From an uncultured Clostridia bacterium (GTDB lineage: Bacteria > Bacillota > Clostridia > Christensenellales > UBA1242): DNA of 41,329 nucleotides. This document shows positions 17,548-26,400 of this stretch, piece after piece. A model generated the notes under the pieces. That model did not search any database and had not been told where the DNA came from. It saw only the letters and a list, made by a program, of their open reading frames with translations. The position numbers were made by a program, and so were the translations under genes. Numbering within the stretch: the first letter of the stretch is position 1; each line of letters starts with the position of its first letter. The stretch spans positions 1 through 41,329 of the forward strand of contig CALWJU010000013.1 in the NCBI GenBank assembly GCA_944381105.1. Direction: 5' to 3'.

Positions 17548-17575
17548 TTGAAAAACAAAAAAAATATGCTAAAAT
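17548..17575 (+). promoter_or_regulatory. tuf promoter, extended -10
   Basis: TTGAAA (17548-17553), 16 nt and TAAAAT (17570-17575), preceded by TGC. It gives tuf a separate transcript in addition to any read-through from fusA. Confidence 0.7.
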
Positions 17576-17624
17576 ACCAATAGCGTTAAAAAACAAATAA
17601 AATAAAAAAAGGAGAATATAAAAA

Positions 17625-18809
17625 ATGGCAGAATATGTTAGATCTAAGCCACACTTAAACGTTGGTACAATTGGTCACGTTGACCATGGTAAAACAACAC
17701 TTACAGCCGCAATCACTATGCTTTTCGGCACAACAAAAATGAGATATGATGAAATTGATAAGGCCCCAGAAGAGAGAGCCAGAGGTATTACAATCAATAC
17801 CGCTCACGTAGAATACGAAACAGCAAAGAGACACTACGCTCACGTAGACTGTCCGGGACACGCTGACTATGTTAAAAACATGATTACAGGTGCTGCTCAA
17901 ATGGATGGTGCTATCCTTGTTGTTGCTGCAACAGATGGTCCTATGCCTCAAACAAGAGAGCATATCCTTCTTGCAAGACAAGTTGGTGTTCCATACATCG
18001 TTGTATTCTTGAACAAAACTGATCAAGTTGACGATCCTGAACTTCTTGAACTTGTTGAAATGGAAGTTAGAGACCTTCTTAATCAATATAATTTCCCAGG
18101 AGATACAACTCCTATCGTTAAGGGTTCTGCTCTTAAAGCACTTGAAGCTGCACAAGCAGGCGATGTTAATAATCCTGCATGTGATTGCATCAGAGAACTT
18201 ATGGATGTACTTGATTCTTACATTCCTGAGCCTCAAAGAGACACAGATAAGCCTTTCTTGATGCCAATCGAAGATAAATTCACAATCACTGGTCGTGGAA
18301 CTGTTGCTACTGGTAGAGTAGAACGTGGTTCAGTTAAAATTGGTGATACTGTTGAAATCGTTGGTCTTAAAGAATCTAAGACAACAGTTGTTACAGGAGT
18401 TGAGATGTTCCACAAATCACTCGATGCTGCTATTGCAGGTGATAATGCTGGTCTTCTTCTTCGTGGTATCCAAAGAAATGATATCGAAAAAGGTCAAGTT
18501 ATCTGCAAACCTGGTTCAATTCACCCTCATACTAAGTTTACAGCACAAGTATACGTATTAAAGAAAGAAGAAGGCGGACGTCATACACCATTCTTCAATG
18601 GTTACAGACCTCAATTCTTTTTCAGAACTACTGACGTTACAGGTGTTATTGAACTTGAAAAGGGCGTAGAAATGGTTATGCCTGGCGACCACGTTAACAT
18701 GACTATCACTCTTATCAACCCAGTTGCTATTGAGCAAGGACTCCGTTTCGCTATCCGTGAAGGTGGCAGAACAGTTGGTTCTGGTGTAGTTTCATCTATT
18801 ATTGAATAA
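17625..18809 (+). CDS. tuf: Elongation factor Tu
   Basis: GTPase delivering aminoacyl-tRNA to the ribosomal A site, 394 aa. G1 is GHVDHGKT (residues 17-24), switch I contains [15 protein letters not shown]3 is DCPGHADY and G4 is NKTD (the common form is NKCD or NKxD). Domain 2 contains [14 protein letters not shown], and domain 3 ends [12 protein letters not shown]. An AAAGGAG site lies about 11 nt before ATG. It has its own extended -10 promoter and no terminator before the next small gene, so the latter is likely on the tuf transcript. Confidence 0.99.
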   Translation: MAEYVRSKPHLNVGTIGHVDHGKTTLTAAITMLFGTTKMRYDEIDKAPEERARGITINTAHVEYETAKRHYAHVDCPGHADYVKNMITGAAQMDGAILVVAATDGPMPQTREHILLARQVGVPYIVVFLNKTDQVDDPELLELVEMEVRDLLNQYNFPGDTTPIVKGSALKALEAAQAGDVNNPACDCIRELMDVLDSYIPEPQRDTDKPFLMPIEDKFTITGRGTVATGRVERGSVKIGDTVEIVGLKESKTTVVTGVEMFHKSLDAAIAGDNAGLLLRGIQRNDIEKGQVICKPGSIHPHTKFTAQVYVLKKEEGGRHTPFFNGYRPQFFFRTTDVTGVIELEKGVEMVMPGDHVNMTITLINPVAIEQGLRFAIREGGRTVGSGVVSSIIE

Positions 18810-18844
18810 TACACAAAGGAAATATTATAACCAAAGGATATGTT

Positions 18845-19135
18845 ATGAGCGAAAAGCACTCTATAATTGACATTGCTGAAAATTTTATTAAGCAGAATAA
18901 TGGCTCAATTACTAACATACAAGAAAGAGTTATTATGTCATTGGTGAAATATGGAGGGTTTACTGTTAAAAAAAGTGAACATTCTACAACACCAATAAAA
19001 ATTTATCTCAAAAAAAGTGATACAAATGGTCAAAATGATGTTGTTATTTATGTAGAAAATGATAGTAAAATGATCATATATCCGTCAGGAGTATTATTTC
19101 AAGATAGAATAAATGAAAGTGAACTTGAAAAGTAG
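18845..19135 (+). CDS. Small conserved-looking protein of unknown function behind tuf, 96 aa
   Basis: Not recognised. It starts 36 nt after tuf with a good ribosome binding site (AAAGGA, 7 nt before ATG), and a strong terminator follows, so it is likely a real, tuf-cotranscribed gene. The first half is predicted helical (DIAENFIKQNNGSITNIQER) and the second half has alternating hydrophobic strands (KIYLKK, DVVIYVEN, KMIIYPSGVLF). It is soluble, without signal peptide, cysteine or nucleotide-binding motif. Position might mean abundant expression. Confidence 0.65.
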   Translation: MSEKHSIIDIAENFIKQNNGSITNIQERVIMSLVKYGGFTVKKSEHSTTPIKIYLKKSDTNGQNDVVIYVENDSKMIIYPSGVLFQDRINESELEK

Positions 19136-19200
19136 TTGATAAAAACTTGTATTAAGTAAATATGTTTGTTTTAAAATAAAAAATGTTGTTAAGCAAATCA

Positions 19201-19249
19201 AAGCATGTATGTTATGGAAGTGCACACCATAGAAATACATGCTTTTTTT
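19201..19249 (+). terminator. Strong intrinsic terminator of the tuf transcript
   Basis: AAGCATGTAT pairs with ATACATGCTT, with an inner TATGG/CCATA stem, and a T7 run follows. Confidence 0.9.
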
Positions 19250-19384
19250 GTTGTATAAGTTTGAGATTTGTTGGCAAAGCAAGGCATAAAGTTAAAAAGG
19301 CAAAATATCCACATAAGAAACTTTTTATTTTTTTCTTTTATTTTGAATGAGACCTAAATGTTCTGTATTTAGTTGTCTTATAGC

Positions 19385-19751
19385 ATGGCATTTCCTTTAA
19401 TAAAAGATTTTATCGATGAAAACAAATCTCTTATTATAATAAGCAAAATTACACAAGACCATGACTATTTTGCAAGATATTTAGGGCAGGAAAACTTTGA
19501 TAGACTTGCTGATAGTGTAACTTCATTTTTTGTCTTTTAATGGTTTTAAACTTTCATATATTTTCAAGGACTTAATGAAAAAGACAGGAATCAAAAAAAT
19601 TCACGAAATTAGAAACTTCTTAGATGCAGATTACAAGTGGAGTAGGGGCGAGCAAATCATTATTGACGCTTTTAAAACTGTCGAGGAGATAGGTGAAATT
19701 GCAAGAGCTAAGAAGCAAGAGCAGGATGTTGAACAGGAAGAAAAGATTTAA
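19385..19751 (+). pseudogene. Probable frameshifted remnant of an unknown gene
   Basis: Two short frames follow each other: 19385-19540 (51 residues from ATG, ending VTSFFVF) and a frame one base ahead that opens at TTG 19530 and ends at 19751 (DLMKKTGIKKIHEIRNFLDADYKW, then a charged helical tail). Both have plausible protein composition, and they meet in a T-rich tract where an indel would join them into one protein of about 120 residues. Neither has a good ribosome binding site. I do not recognise the family. Alternatives are two unrelated spurious frames or a programmed shift. Confidence 0.4.
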
Positions 19752-19888
19752 AAATAAAAATTTGGATTTTTTCTAAGAAATAACTTGTTTTTTAACTTTT
19801 TTCAATAATATTGTTAATTTTTTCATTAATTTTGTTAAATATAATTTTTAAATTTTAAAATAATCATCTTTAATCAATTATAAAAATT

Positions 19889-19923
19889 AGATTAGGAAAT
19901 AAAATTTAATCCTAATCTTTTTT
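19889..19923 (+). terminator. Intrinsic terminator before sepF
   Basis: AGATTAGGA and TCCTAATCT form a perfect 9-bp stem with a 12-nt loop, followed by T6. It isolates the sepF operon from upstream transcription. Confidence 0.8.
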
Positions 19924-19955
19924 ATAAATATTTGGTTTTAGAAAGTGCTTTTTCC

Positions 19956-19984
19956 TTGATATTGTTTTTTTTATTTGTTATAAT
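19956..19984 (+). promoter_or_regulatory. sepF operon promoter, extended -10
   Basis: TTGATA (19956-19961), 17 nt and TATAAT (19979-19984), preceded by TGT. Transcription would start near 19991, just before the sepF ribosome binding site, so the longer sepF frame from 19932 cannot be the translated one. Confidence 0.8.
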
Positions 19985-20003
19985 ACTAAAAGAGGATTTA
20001 TTT

Positions 20004-20366
20004 ATGAGTTTTATGGGTGGTTTATTTAAGGCTCTTGGATTTGAGAGCGAAACAAAAACTAAGAAATCGAAACCTAAGACAAAGGCTTCTTATTCTTTAA
20101 GGTCAAAAAAGAAGGATAGAGTGGATGATATTGACGGTGTGCCAGTCTATTATCCAGAATCTTTTGAACAGATTACCGATTTTATGGAATTTGTTAAGCA
20201 AAATAAAGCAATAATTATATCTACGGACATATGTGAAAATGATGTTGCCTATCGTATTATTGACTTTTTGAAGGGATATTGTTATGGGACAAATGCAAAA
20301 CTAATACCCCTTAACGATCAGAAGTTATATTTAATCTTACCGGAGGGAATGGAGATTGAAGAGTAA
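20004..20366 (+). CDS. sepF: Cell division protein SepF
   Basis: FtsZ-bundling and membrane-tethering division protein, 120 aa. The N-terminal MSFMGGLFKALGFESE can form the amphipathic membrane-binding helix known in SepF. A basic, flexible linker (about residues 17-45) follows, and then the SepF core with VYYPESFEQITDFMEFVKQNKAIIIS and YRIIDFLKGYCYG, equivalent to the RIVDFLSG region of Bacillus SepF. The start at 20004 is chosen for AGAGGA upstream and because the promoter lies between it and the longer frame start. It overlaps lspA by 11 nt. It may be the main membrane anchor of FtsZ here, since FtsA lacks its tail. Confidence 0.9.
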   Translation: MSFMGGLFKALGFESETKTKKSKPKTKASYSLRSKKKDRVDDIDGVPVYYPESFEQITDFMEFVKQNKAIIISTDICENDVAYRIIDFLKGYCYGTNAKLIPLNDQKLYLILPEGMEIEE

Positions 20367-21054
20367 ACTAATTTTATCTATCTCGCTTGCTTGTGGGATA
20401 TTTGCTATTATACTTATCTTAGATTTATTGAGTAAGCATTTTGTCTTTCAAGCATTGCCAAATGAAAGCGACTCAATGGATGTCATCTCTGGTTTTTTTA
20501 ATTTTTTACATGTAGAAAATACAGGGGCAGCGTGGGGAATGTTGGCAGGGAAACCTATTTTTTTGATAGTAATATCTATCGCTATTCTTGCAGTTTATAT
20601 GTGGTTTTATATTTTGAGATTAAAAAAACATAAAGGTGATACTTCGATCCTGCTAAGCATAAGTGTAGGCTTTATTGTCGGTGGATGCTTGGGAAATCTT
20701 GTAGACAGGATTGTGCTTGGGTATGTGCGAGATTTTATTCATTTACAGTTTATGGACTTTCCAGTCTTTAATGTTGCCGACATTAGTTTAACAATAGGCA
20801 TAATTCTTATGGTTATATATTTTATTTTCATCTATTCAAAAGAAGATAAAAAATTTGAAGTAATTCAGAAATCACTCTCTGATTTTAGAGATGAAAGTAA
20901 AATAATAGACTTTTCAAGCGGTGAGAAAACTATGGGCGAATTGCAACCAAAAGAAGAAAAAACAGGGAAAAAACATGAAAAAAGCGTAGAAAATAGTAAA
21001 AAAACGTCAAAAAAAGATAAATCTAATAAAGAAGGCAATAAAGATGAAAGGTAG
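20356..21054 (+). CDS. lspA: Lipoprotein signal peptidase (signal peptidase II)
   Basis: Inner-membrane aspartyl protease that removes signal peptides from prolipoproteins after lipidation. Four hydrophobic segments span about residues 5-22, 66-86, 98-115 and 139-160. The motifs ENTGAAWGM (54-62), GNLVDRIVLGYVRDF with catalytic Asp126, and FNVADISLTIG with catalytic Asp142 are all present. The family is usually 150-170 aa; this one has 232 aa because of a highly charged, Lys/Glu-rich cytoplasmic tail from about residue 161. The start is TTG with GGAGGG upstream, inside the end of sepF. It overlaps the next gene by 11 nt. Confidence 0.95.
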   Translation: MKSKLILSISLACGIFAIILILDLLSKHFVFQALPNESDSMDVISGFFNFLHVENTGAAWGMLAGKPIFLIVISIAILAVYMWFYILRLKKHKGDTSILLSISVGFIVGGCLGNLVDRIVLGYVRDFIHLQFMDFPVFNVADISLTIGIILMVIYFIFIYSKEDKKFEVIQKSLSDFRDESKIIDFSSGEKTMGELQPKEEKTGKKHEKSVENSKKTSKKDKSNKEGNKDER

Positions 21055-21946
21055 ATTTATAGTAGAAAAAACAGACGTATTAAAAAGATTAGATGTTGTT
21101 TTTAATGAAAAATTCAATCAATATACAAGGTCTCATATCAAAGCGTTGATTGATGATAGTAAGATACTTTTAAATAACAAAAGTTGCAAGGCGGGAGAAA
21201 AAGTTAAAGAAGGTGATGAGGTGGAATACAATTTTGAAGATGTTAAACCGCTAGAAGCAAAACCTGAGGATATAGACTTTGAGATTGTACATGAGGATAG
21301 CGATTTAATAGTGGTAAATAAACCACAAGGGCTAGTAGTGCATCCCTGTGCTTCAACAAAAGATGGGACTCTTGTAAATGGTCTGTTATATAAAATTAAA
21401 GATTTAAGTGGGATAAATGGAGTATTAAGACCTGGAATTGTTCACAGACTTGACAAAAACACCTCAGGACTTATGGTAGTTGCAAAGAATGATAAGGCAC
21501 ATCTCTCGCTTGCAAAACAGATAAAAGAAAAGACATGTAAAAGGCAGTACATTGCTCTTTGTGACGGTATTTTCAAAGAGAAAAGTGGACATATTGAAAC
21601 ATATTTAGAGAGAAGCAAGTCAGATAGAAAAAAAATAACAGTATCAAATAAGGGCAAACTTGCAATTACAAATTATAAAGTAATAAAAGAGTATCCTCTA
21701 TCAAAAAAAAGTCTAGTAGAGTTTGAATTGAAAACAGGAAGGACACATCAAATAAGAGTTCATTGCAAAATGTTAGGTCATTCTATTATAGGAGATGATG
21801 TCTATGGTAAGGCTGAGAAGCAATTAAATGGGCAACTTTTGCATTCATACAAACTTTCATTCTTGCATCCTAGCACACAAAAAGAGATGACTTTTGAAAT
21901 AAAACTTCCAGATTATTTTCAAAATTATATAGGTAAATTGAAATAA
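21044..21946 (+). CDS. RluA/RluD-family 23S rRNA pseudouridine synthase
   Basis: Converts uridines in large-subunit rRNA (or tRNA) to pseudouridine. It has an N-terminal S4-like RNA-binding domain (about residues 10-70), then the synthase domain with DLIVVNKPQGLVVHP and motif GIVHRLDKNTSGLMVV containing catalytic Asp137. The strands LKTGRTHQIRVH and IIGDDVYG are diagnostic for the RluA class. At 300 aa it fits RluD/YlyB; in Bacillus ylyB also follows lspA, so the same orthologue is likely. The exact target uridines cannot be read from sequence. AAGAAGG lies upstream of ATG, and the start lies within the lspA tail. Confidence 0.94.
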   Translation: MKGRFIVEKTDVLKRLDVVFNEKFNQYTRSHIKALIDDSKILLNNKSCKAGEKVKEGDEVEYNFEDVKPLEAKPEDIDFEIVHEDSDLIVVNKPQGLVVHPCASTKDGTLVNGLLYKIKDLSGINGVLRPGIVHRLDKNTSGLMVVAKNDKAHLSLAKQIKEKTCKRQYIALCDGIFKEKSGHIETYLERSKSDRKKITVSNKGKLAITNYKVIKEYPLSKKSLVEFELKTGRTHQIRVHCKMLGHSIIGDDVYGKAEKQLNGQLLHSYKLSFLHPSTQKEMTFEIKLPDYFQNYIGKLK

Positions 21947-21968
21947 AACAATGTAAATGGTGCAAAAA

Positions 21969-22008
21969 AACTCCTATGATAATTAATTTTATCACAGGAG
22001 TTGTTTTT
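21969..22008. terminator. Bidirectional terminator
   Basis: AACTCCTATGATAA and TTATCACAGGAGTT form a 14-position stem with one mismatch. It is flanked by an A7 run on the left and a T-rich run on the right, so it can end both the plus-strand lspA operon and the minus-strand PH-like genes. Confidence 0.85.
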
Positions 22009-22020
22009 ATATGTAGTATT

Positions 22021-22407
22021 CTAGTTTGCATCTAGAAGTTGAAATTCGGTAATTCCCACATTTCTTTTCTTTCTTTCAATTTCGATCATGTTAGATATAA
22101 GATCTCTTACTTTATATGGATTTTTAATGTGTCGCATATGGAATTTAGGTGCACGTGCATCGTTGCTTGCAATTTCAATTGTCCCTGTGCCAAAAATTTT
22201 GTCTACGAAAGAGACAAAAAGTGTAACGTCATAGCATCTATATAAATTAATTTCATCGATAATAGTTTTTATAAAGCCTTTATGTCTAAAAAATTTTACC
22301 CATTCTCTCTCTTTTTTTACAATGTAATATCTATAAAAAGAGATTGGCAGTCCTAAATGTCTTTTTCTATCTCGCCATATTACTTCACAGTTTTTATCAA
22401 ATTTCAT
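22021..22407 (-). CDS. PH domain-like protein (bPH type), paralog 1
   Basis: Small soluble protein of 128 aa resembling bacterial PH-like domain proteins: the segment IWRDRKRHLGLPISFYRYYIVKK, an EINLYRCYDVTLFVSFVDKIFGTGTIEI core, and the C-terminal helix KVRDLISNMIEIERKKR match the usual W-xDRKRxxxGLPxSFTrY / dEvxLYRixDi / GtGTI / KVrdxxsxxvExeR pattern. Family function is poorly known. GAGG lies before ATG. It is the second gene of a two-gene minus-strand unit, 27 nt after its paralog, and about two thirds identical to it by eye, indicating tandem duplication. Confidence 0.75.
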   Translation of the reverse strand: MKFDKNCEVIWRDRKRHLGLPISFYRYYIVKKEREWVKFFRHKGFIKTIIDEINLYRCYDVTLFVSFVDKIFGTGTIEIASNDARAPKFHMRHIKNPYKVRDLISNMIEIERKKRNVGITEFQLLDAN

Positions 22408-22434
22408 CAGTACCTCAAAATTATAGCAAAATAA

Positions 22435-22809
22435 TTATGTTTGTAATTCTGTAACTCCGACATGACGTTTCTTTCTTTCAATCTCTATTAAACTAGAAAT
22501 TAAATCTCTTACTTTATATGGATTGGCGATATGTCGCATGTGGAAAGTTGGAGAACTTTCATCATTGGCTGATATTTCAAGTGTTCCTGTTTTAAAGATT
22601 TTGTCGGCAAAAGACTGAAAAAGGGTAACATCATAACATCTATAAATATTTACCTCATCAATTATTGAACTAAAAAAACCTTTATGCCTGAAACTTTTTA
22701 CCCATTGTCCTTCTTTCTTTACTATATAATATCTTGTAAATGAAATTGGCAGACCACAAAATCTTTTTCTGTCATGCCAGATTATCTCACAATCTTTATC
22801 AAATTTCAT
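22435..22809 (-). CDS. PH domain-like protein (bPH type), paralog 2
   Basis: Paralog of the neighbouring gene, 124 aa, with IWHDRKRFCGLPISFTRYYIVKKEG, DEVNIYRCYDVTLFQSFADK, a GTLEISAND strand and a terminal KVRDLISSLIEIERKKRHVGVTEL helix. The start at 22809 (MKFDKD) is chosen for its GGAGG site and because it matches the paralog's N-terminus. The frame stays open to 22965 and would add a hydrophobic extension, but that part lies in the promoter region and has no ribosome binding site. First gene of the unit, with its own promoter. Confidence 0.75.
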   Translation of the reverse strand: MKFDKDCEIIWHDRKRFCGLPISFTRYYIVKKEGQWVKSFRHKGFFSSIIDEVNIYRCYDVTLFQSFADKIFKTGTLEISANDESSPTFHMRHIANPYKVRDLISSLIEIERKKRHVGVTELQT

Positions 22810-22839
22810 TTTTACCTCCAAAATTAATTTGTTGTATAT

Positions 22840-22868
22840 ATTGTAAAATAAAAAAATAAAAAAGTAAA
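22840..22868 (-). promoter_or_regulatory. Promoter of the PH-like gene pair
   Basis: On the minus strand, TTTACT (22868-22863), 17 nt and TACAAT (22845-22840): a reasonable SigA promoter about 30 nt before the start of paralog 2. Confidence 0.5.
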
Positions 22869-22880
22869 GAGTTTTTACTA

Positions 22881-22917
22881 AAAAAAGAGACAAACTATAA
22901 ATTATTAGTTTGCCTCT
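22881..22917 (-). terminator. Terminator of the Cys/Gly-rich gene
   Basis: On the minus strand GAGG-CAAACTA pairs with TAGTTTG-CTC and is followed by a T6 run (plus-strand A6 at 22881-22886). It separates the small gene from the PH-like pair. Confidence 0.75.
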
Positions 22918-22952
22918 TGTAATGTGATTTAAGGGAATGAGATTTAAATTAA

Positions 22953-23159
22953 TTATTTGCAACAATTATTGCCACCGCAACAGCCACATAAAAGTAATAG
23001 TATAAGAAGAGTGCAACAATCCATGCCACAACCATTACCATTACCGCAAAGGCATTGAAGAAGCAATATGTAAATTATGAGCGAACAGCAATCACAGCCA
23101 CAATTTCCACAGCCGTTATTAAAGCCCCCACCACAAGATGAGTTGTTAAAAAAGTTCAT
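22953..23159 (-). CDS. Tiny cysteine/glycine-rich hydrophobic protein, 68 aa
   Basis: Not a family with known function. Of 68 residues, 16 are Cys and a similar number Gly. Two hydrophobic segments (SLIIYILLL and TLLILLLL) are each framed by Cys pairs in an internal duplication, DCC-hydrophobic-CLCG and DCC-hydrophobic-CGCCG. An AGGAGGA site and a proper terminator make it a real gene. As far as I recall, proteins of this composition in Clostridia are sometimes labelled chorion-like high-cysteine proteins on composition only; a spore-coat or membrane-associated structural role is possible. A perfect Spo0A-box core lies about 110 nt upstream. Confidence 0.7.
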   Translation of the reverse strand: MNFFNNSSCGGGFNNGCGNCGCDCCSLIIYILLLQCLCGNGNGCGMDCCTLLILLLLCGCCGGNNCCK

Positions 23160-23269
23160 TAGTTCCTCCTAAAAATTCTTATGTAGTTTGAAAGATTATC
23201 CTTTCACACTAACATACTACTAATTTTTTAAGTAAAATGTGCTTATTTTTGTAAAAAAATATTTTTGAT

Positions 23270-23276
23270 TTCGACA
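23270..23276 (-). promoter_or_regulatory. Spo0A-box core
   Basis: Minus-strand TGTCGAA, preceded by T5 and followed by A, matches the Spo0A box core exactly. It lies upstream of both divergent genes. A 7-base core occurs by chance now and then, so this is only a candidate. Confidence 0.35.
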
Positions 23277-23422
23277 AAAATAGTGTTTTTTAGACAGCAT
23301 ATAAAAATGCCTATTTCACAAACTAACTCCGAATAGTACGCCCCATACAATAAAAAATATTAACATGTATTAAATTACTACTCTTTTTGTTATAAAATAT
23401 TTTGTATAATTGCTCAAATTTC

Positions 23423-23451
23423 TTGACTTAAAGTTAAAAATAGTTTAAAAT
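23423..23451 (+). promoter_or_regulatory. Promoter of the 1423-aa surface protein gene
   Basis: TTGACT (23423-23428), 17 nt and TAAAAT (23446-23451), 40 nt before the start codon. Confidence 0.75.
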
Positions 23452-23491
23452 AGGGTGTTACTAAATTTATAAAATCATTTGAGAGGTTATT

Positions 23492-26400
23492 ATGGCTAAA
23501 TCTAAATCAAAATTTAATGGTATATTAAAGGGAGTCGCAGTTGGATTTGCATTTGTTCTATGCAGTGCATTCTTTCCATTCAATGCCGCTGTTTCTCTTG
23601 CGGAAACATTGGTAGGAGGGGATGCTACATCAGGTACTCAGAGAATAGAGATCGGAGAAAATGAAAATGAACAAGCATATTCAAGTACTGTTGTAAAAGG
23701 AGATACCTACACTATTCCACAAGGTTCATATTATAATGGAGATTCAGAACATATAATTGGTACAACAATTAGTGGTAATATAACCGTATCGAAAGTAGAA
23801 GTGCTTTATGAGGCAACAAGTGATGTGGTTGTAGAGGAAATATCAGGATTGGCTTCATGGACATCACAGACATTTGTTGTAGATAGAATAGGCACTTATA
23901 CTATTCGTTATACAGTTGTAGACAATGGTACTGAATATAGTTATGATTATGATGTTGTCTGCACAGCAAGTGATGCAACATTTGAATTTAAGGCTAACGA
24001 TGAAAATATAGTACCTACTGTTTATGATAAATCTATTGCTGAAAACAAGAACGTTACCATTCCTTTACCTACGGTTACAGATGAGGATGGAGAGGTCTTG
24101 CTTTCTTCTGATGACTATACCAACGAAACAAATTATTATACAAACGATATGAGTAATATCCCAACCTATGTACCAGGAGAAATTAATGCTTTCGTATATA
24201 TCAGTCTTACTGGCGGTAGTGAAAGCACAGATGATGGCACTTCAAATGTTCAACTTTTAAAAGATGAGGAAACAGGAGAGTATTATATAAGCGGAGATGC
24301 TATCTCAAACGAAATAGCAGGCACTCAACTTAGAATAACATACTCATATTATGAATTAAGATCTAATAGTGAAACACCTGTGTTTATTGCTTCTACTAGC
24401 ACTGAATTTACAGTTCAAGATGAATATTATTTTACTTCAAGCAGTGAAAATGAACATGGTTATAGTCTTTCAACATCTTGGTCTACAACTAGACCTACTA
24501 GTGCAGTGGTAGGTATAGCAGTTGATCTTCCTTCCATTACGGCTACAACAAGGTCAACAAATAGCCCTGCAAGTGAAAGCGTAAATGTTTACTATAACCT
24601 TCAAATAATGAAATATAATGAGACAACAGGTAGATATGATCTAGATGTTACTGAGGAGACTTATGACAGCATAGAAAATACTTTCACAGCAAAAGAAGAG
24701 GGTTCTTATAGATTTATTTATACTGTTTATGATTTCTATGGTAATACAGTAGACACATCTTCTACATCTTTCACTATCAATAATGTAAGCGATACACAAC
24801 AAGCAAATGTTCACGTTTATGATGCTGGCACATATTCAGAGGAAGATGGTGATAATTATATTGATGCTAGTTATAAATTAAAAACAGAAGGATTAAATAG
24901 AAATCTTATTATTTATGCTATTGCTGGAACAGATAATATGGTTGATTCTAGCGAAATTGAACTACGTAGGGAAATTAGAGATGCCTCCACAGTTAGATTT
25001 GTGGTAGACGAACCTAAATACAATGGTTACAACCTCATCTTTGCACCATCTACTATGGCTGGTGAGGGCGAAGTTAATGTAATTGATTATGTTCAAATAG
25101 CCTCTGATAATTTTGATATTTATAGACAAATGTTGGCTGATCCTACTAACAATGATCCTTCTGACGCTGACTCTGTTAAAGCATGGTTGTTAGAGCACAA
25201 TTATCTTATAGTAACAACGTACTGGAATCAAACAACTAATGGTGGAGAGGCAATTTTAGATGCTGAGGACGATGGTTATAGTGAAACTGTTGGCGATCAA
25301 GAGGCTATCAGTGCTATGATAGAAAAAGGTTTCGCATATGTTGAGGCTAGAAATTCTTCGGGACACTTAGATGAACTTGATCCTGCAACATATACAGTTT
25401 ACTACTATGCTGATGACAATACTAGCAACAATAGTGAACGAGCAGTATACTATAATATGGTTTTAAGTGAGACATTTAGTGACAGTGGTGTTCCTACTAT
25501 TAATTTCTCTACTGACCTTCAAACAACTGTTCTTCCAAATGAAACTATAACTTTTGACGTTGCAACAGCAACAGATTCAATTGATTCAAGTTTAGATGTC
25601 GTAACTGCTTATAGATTTGTCGATGAAAGCGGACAACCTATTGAAGACGAAGAAGCAACTGGAACTTTACAATTTGTAGTCAAAGCTGATGGCAACAATG
25701 TTAATATGAATTATGATGCAGAGAGCAATAAATGGTTTATTACTGAGGCAGACGAAAATGGTCTTGTTACAAGTGATGGCTGGTATGTTGATTTAACGGA
25801 AACGGAGTATTCAGTAAATCTTGCAACTGCACCAAACGAAGCATTTGGAGTAGAGATATTCGCTTATGCAGTAGATGATGCTGGAAATATATCTTTCTAT
25901 GATAGAACAATTTCAATAGCAAAAGCACAAGATAGTGATGTACCTGGTTTGATTCGTGTTGAGAATGCGCCAGATGGCGAGCAGACCTATACTGCACCAC
26001 AAACTATTGCTCTTCCTACTCTTGAATTTTCTGACAGCAGAGTAGACTATATGTATGCTGTTGTTGAAGTATATCAAATCAATGATGTTGATGAACATGG
26101 AAATGTTCTTTCAAAGACATTGTTGCAGAGCAGAAATGTAACTACCTCAATTGACACATACAGAGGAGTGTTTAGAGTGAATGGTGGTACTTTCAATGCC
26201 TCAGTTAGTGGTACTTACCAAGTCCTTATTACAGTTGTTGATGGTGGTAATCATACTGTATCTACCTATTTCACTTATGACGTGGAAGATAGTGGAAAGA
26301 TAGAAGATCCACAAATATCAAACATATCATCACAGGGGGTAGAGGCTGCGGCTGGTGTTCCATTTACACTTGATCCACCAGTTCTTACTATTCCTGAATC

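Larger units (their letters stand above)
23160..23491. other. Divergent regulatory region
   Basis: No gene is seen. It contains the ribosome binding site of the minus-strand small gene, a perfect TGTCGAA core on the minus strand (23276-23270), and the promoter of the large surface protein (23423-23451). Confidence 0.6.

Noticed and set aside
17655..18236. 193-codon frame opposite tuf
   Set aside because: Antisense shadow of the tuf codons with Cys/Ser-rich nonsense composition and no ribosome binding site.
19932..20003. Longer sepF frame with a hydrophobic leader
   Set aside because: A strong extended -10 promoter and the Shine-Dalgarno sequence lie inside it; the shorter form gives the normal SepF N-terminus.
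22810..22965. Hydrophobic N-terminal extension of the second PH-like gene
   Set aside because: No ribosome binding site; it covers the promoter, and the paralog starts at the equivalent MKFDK.
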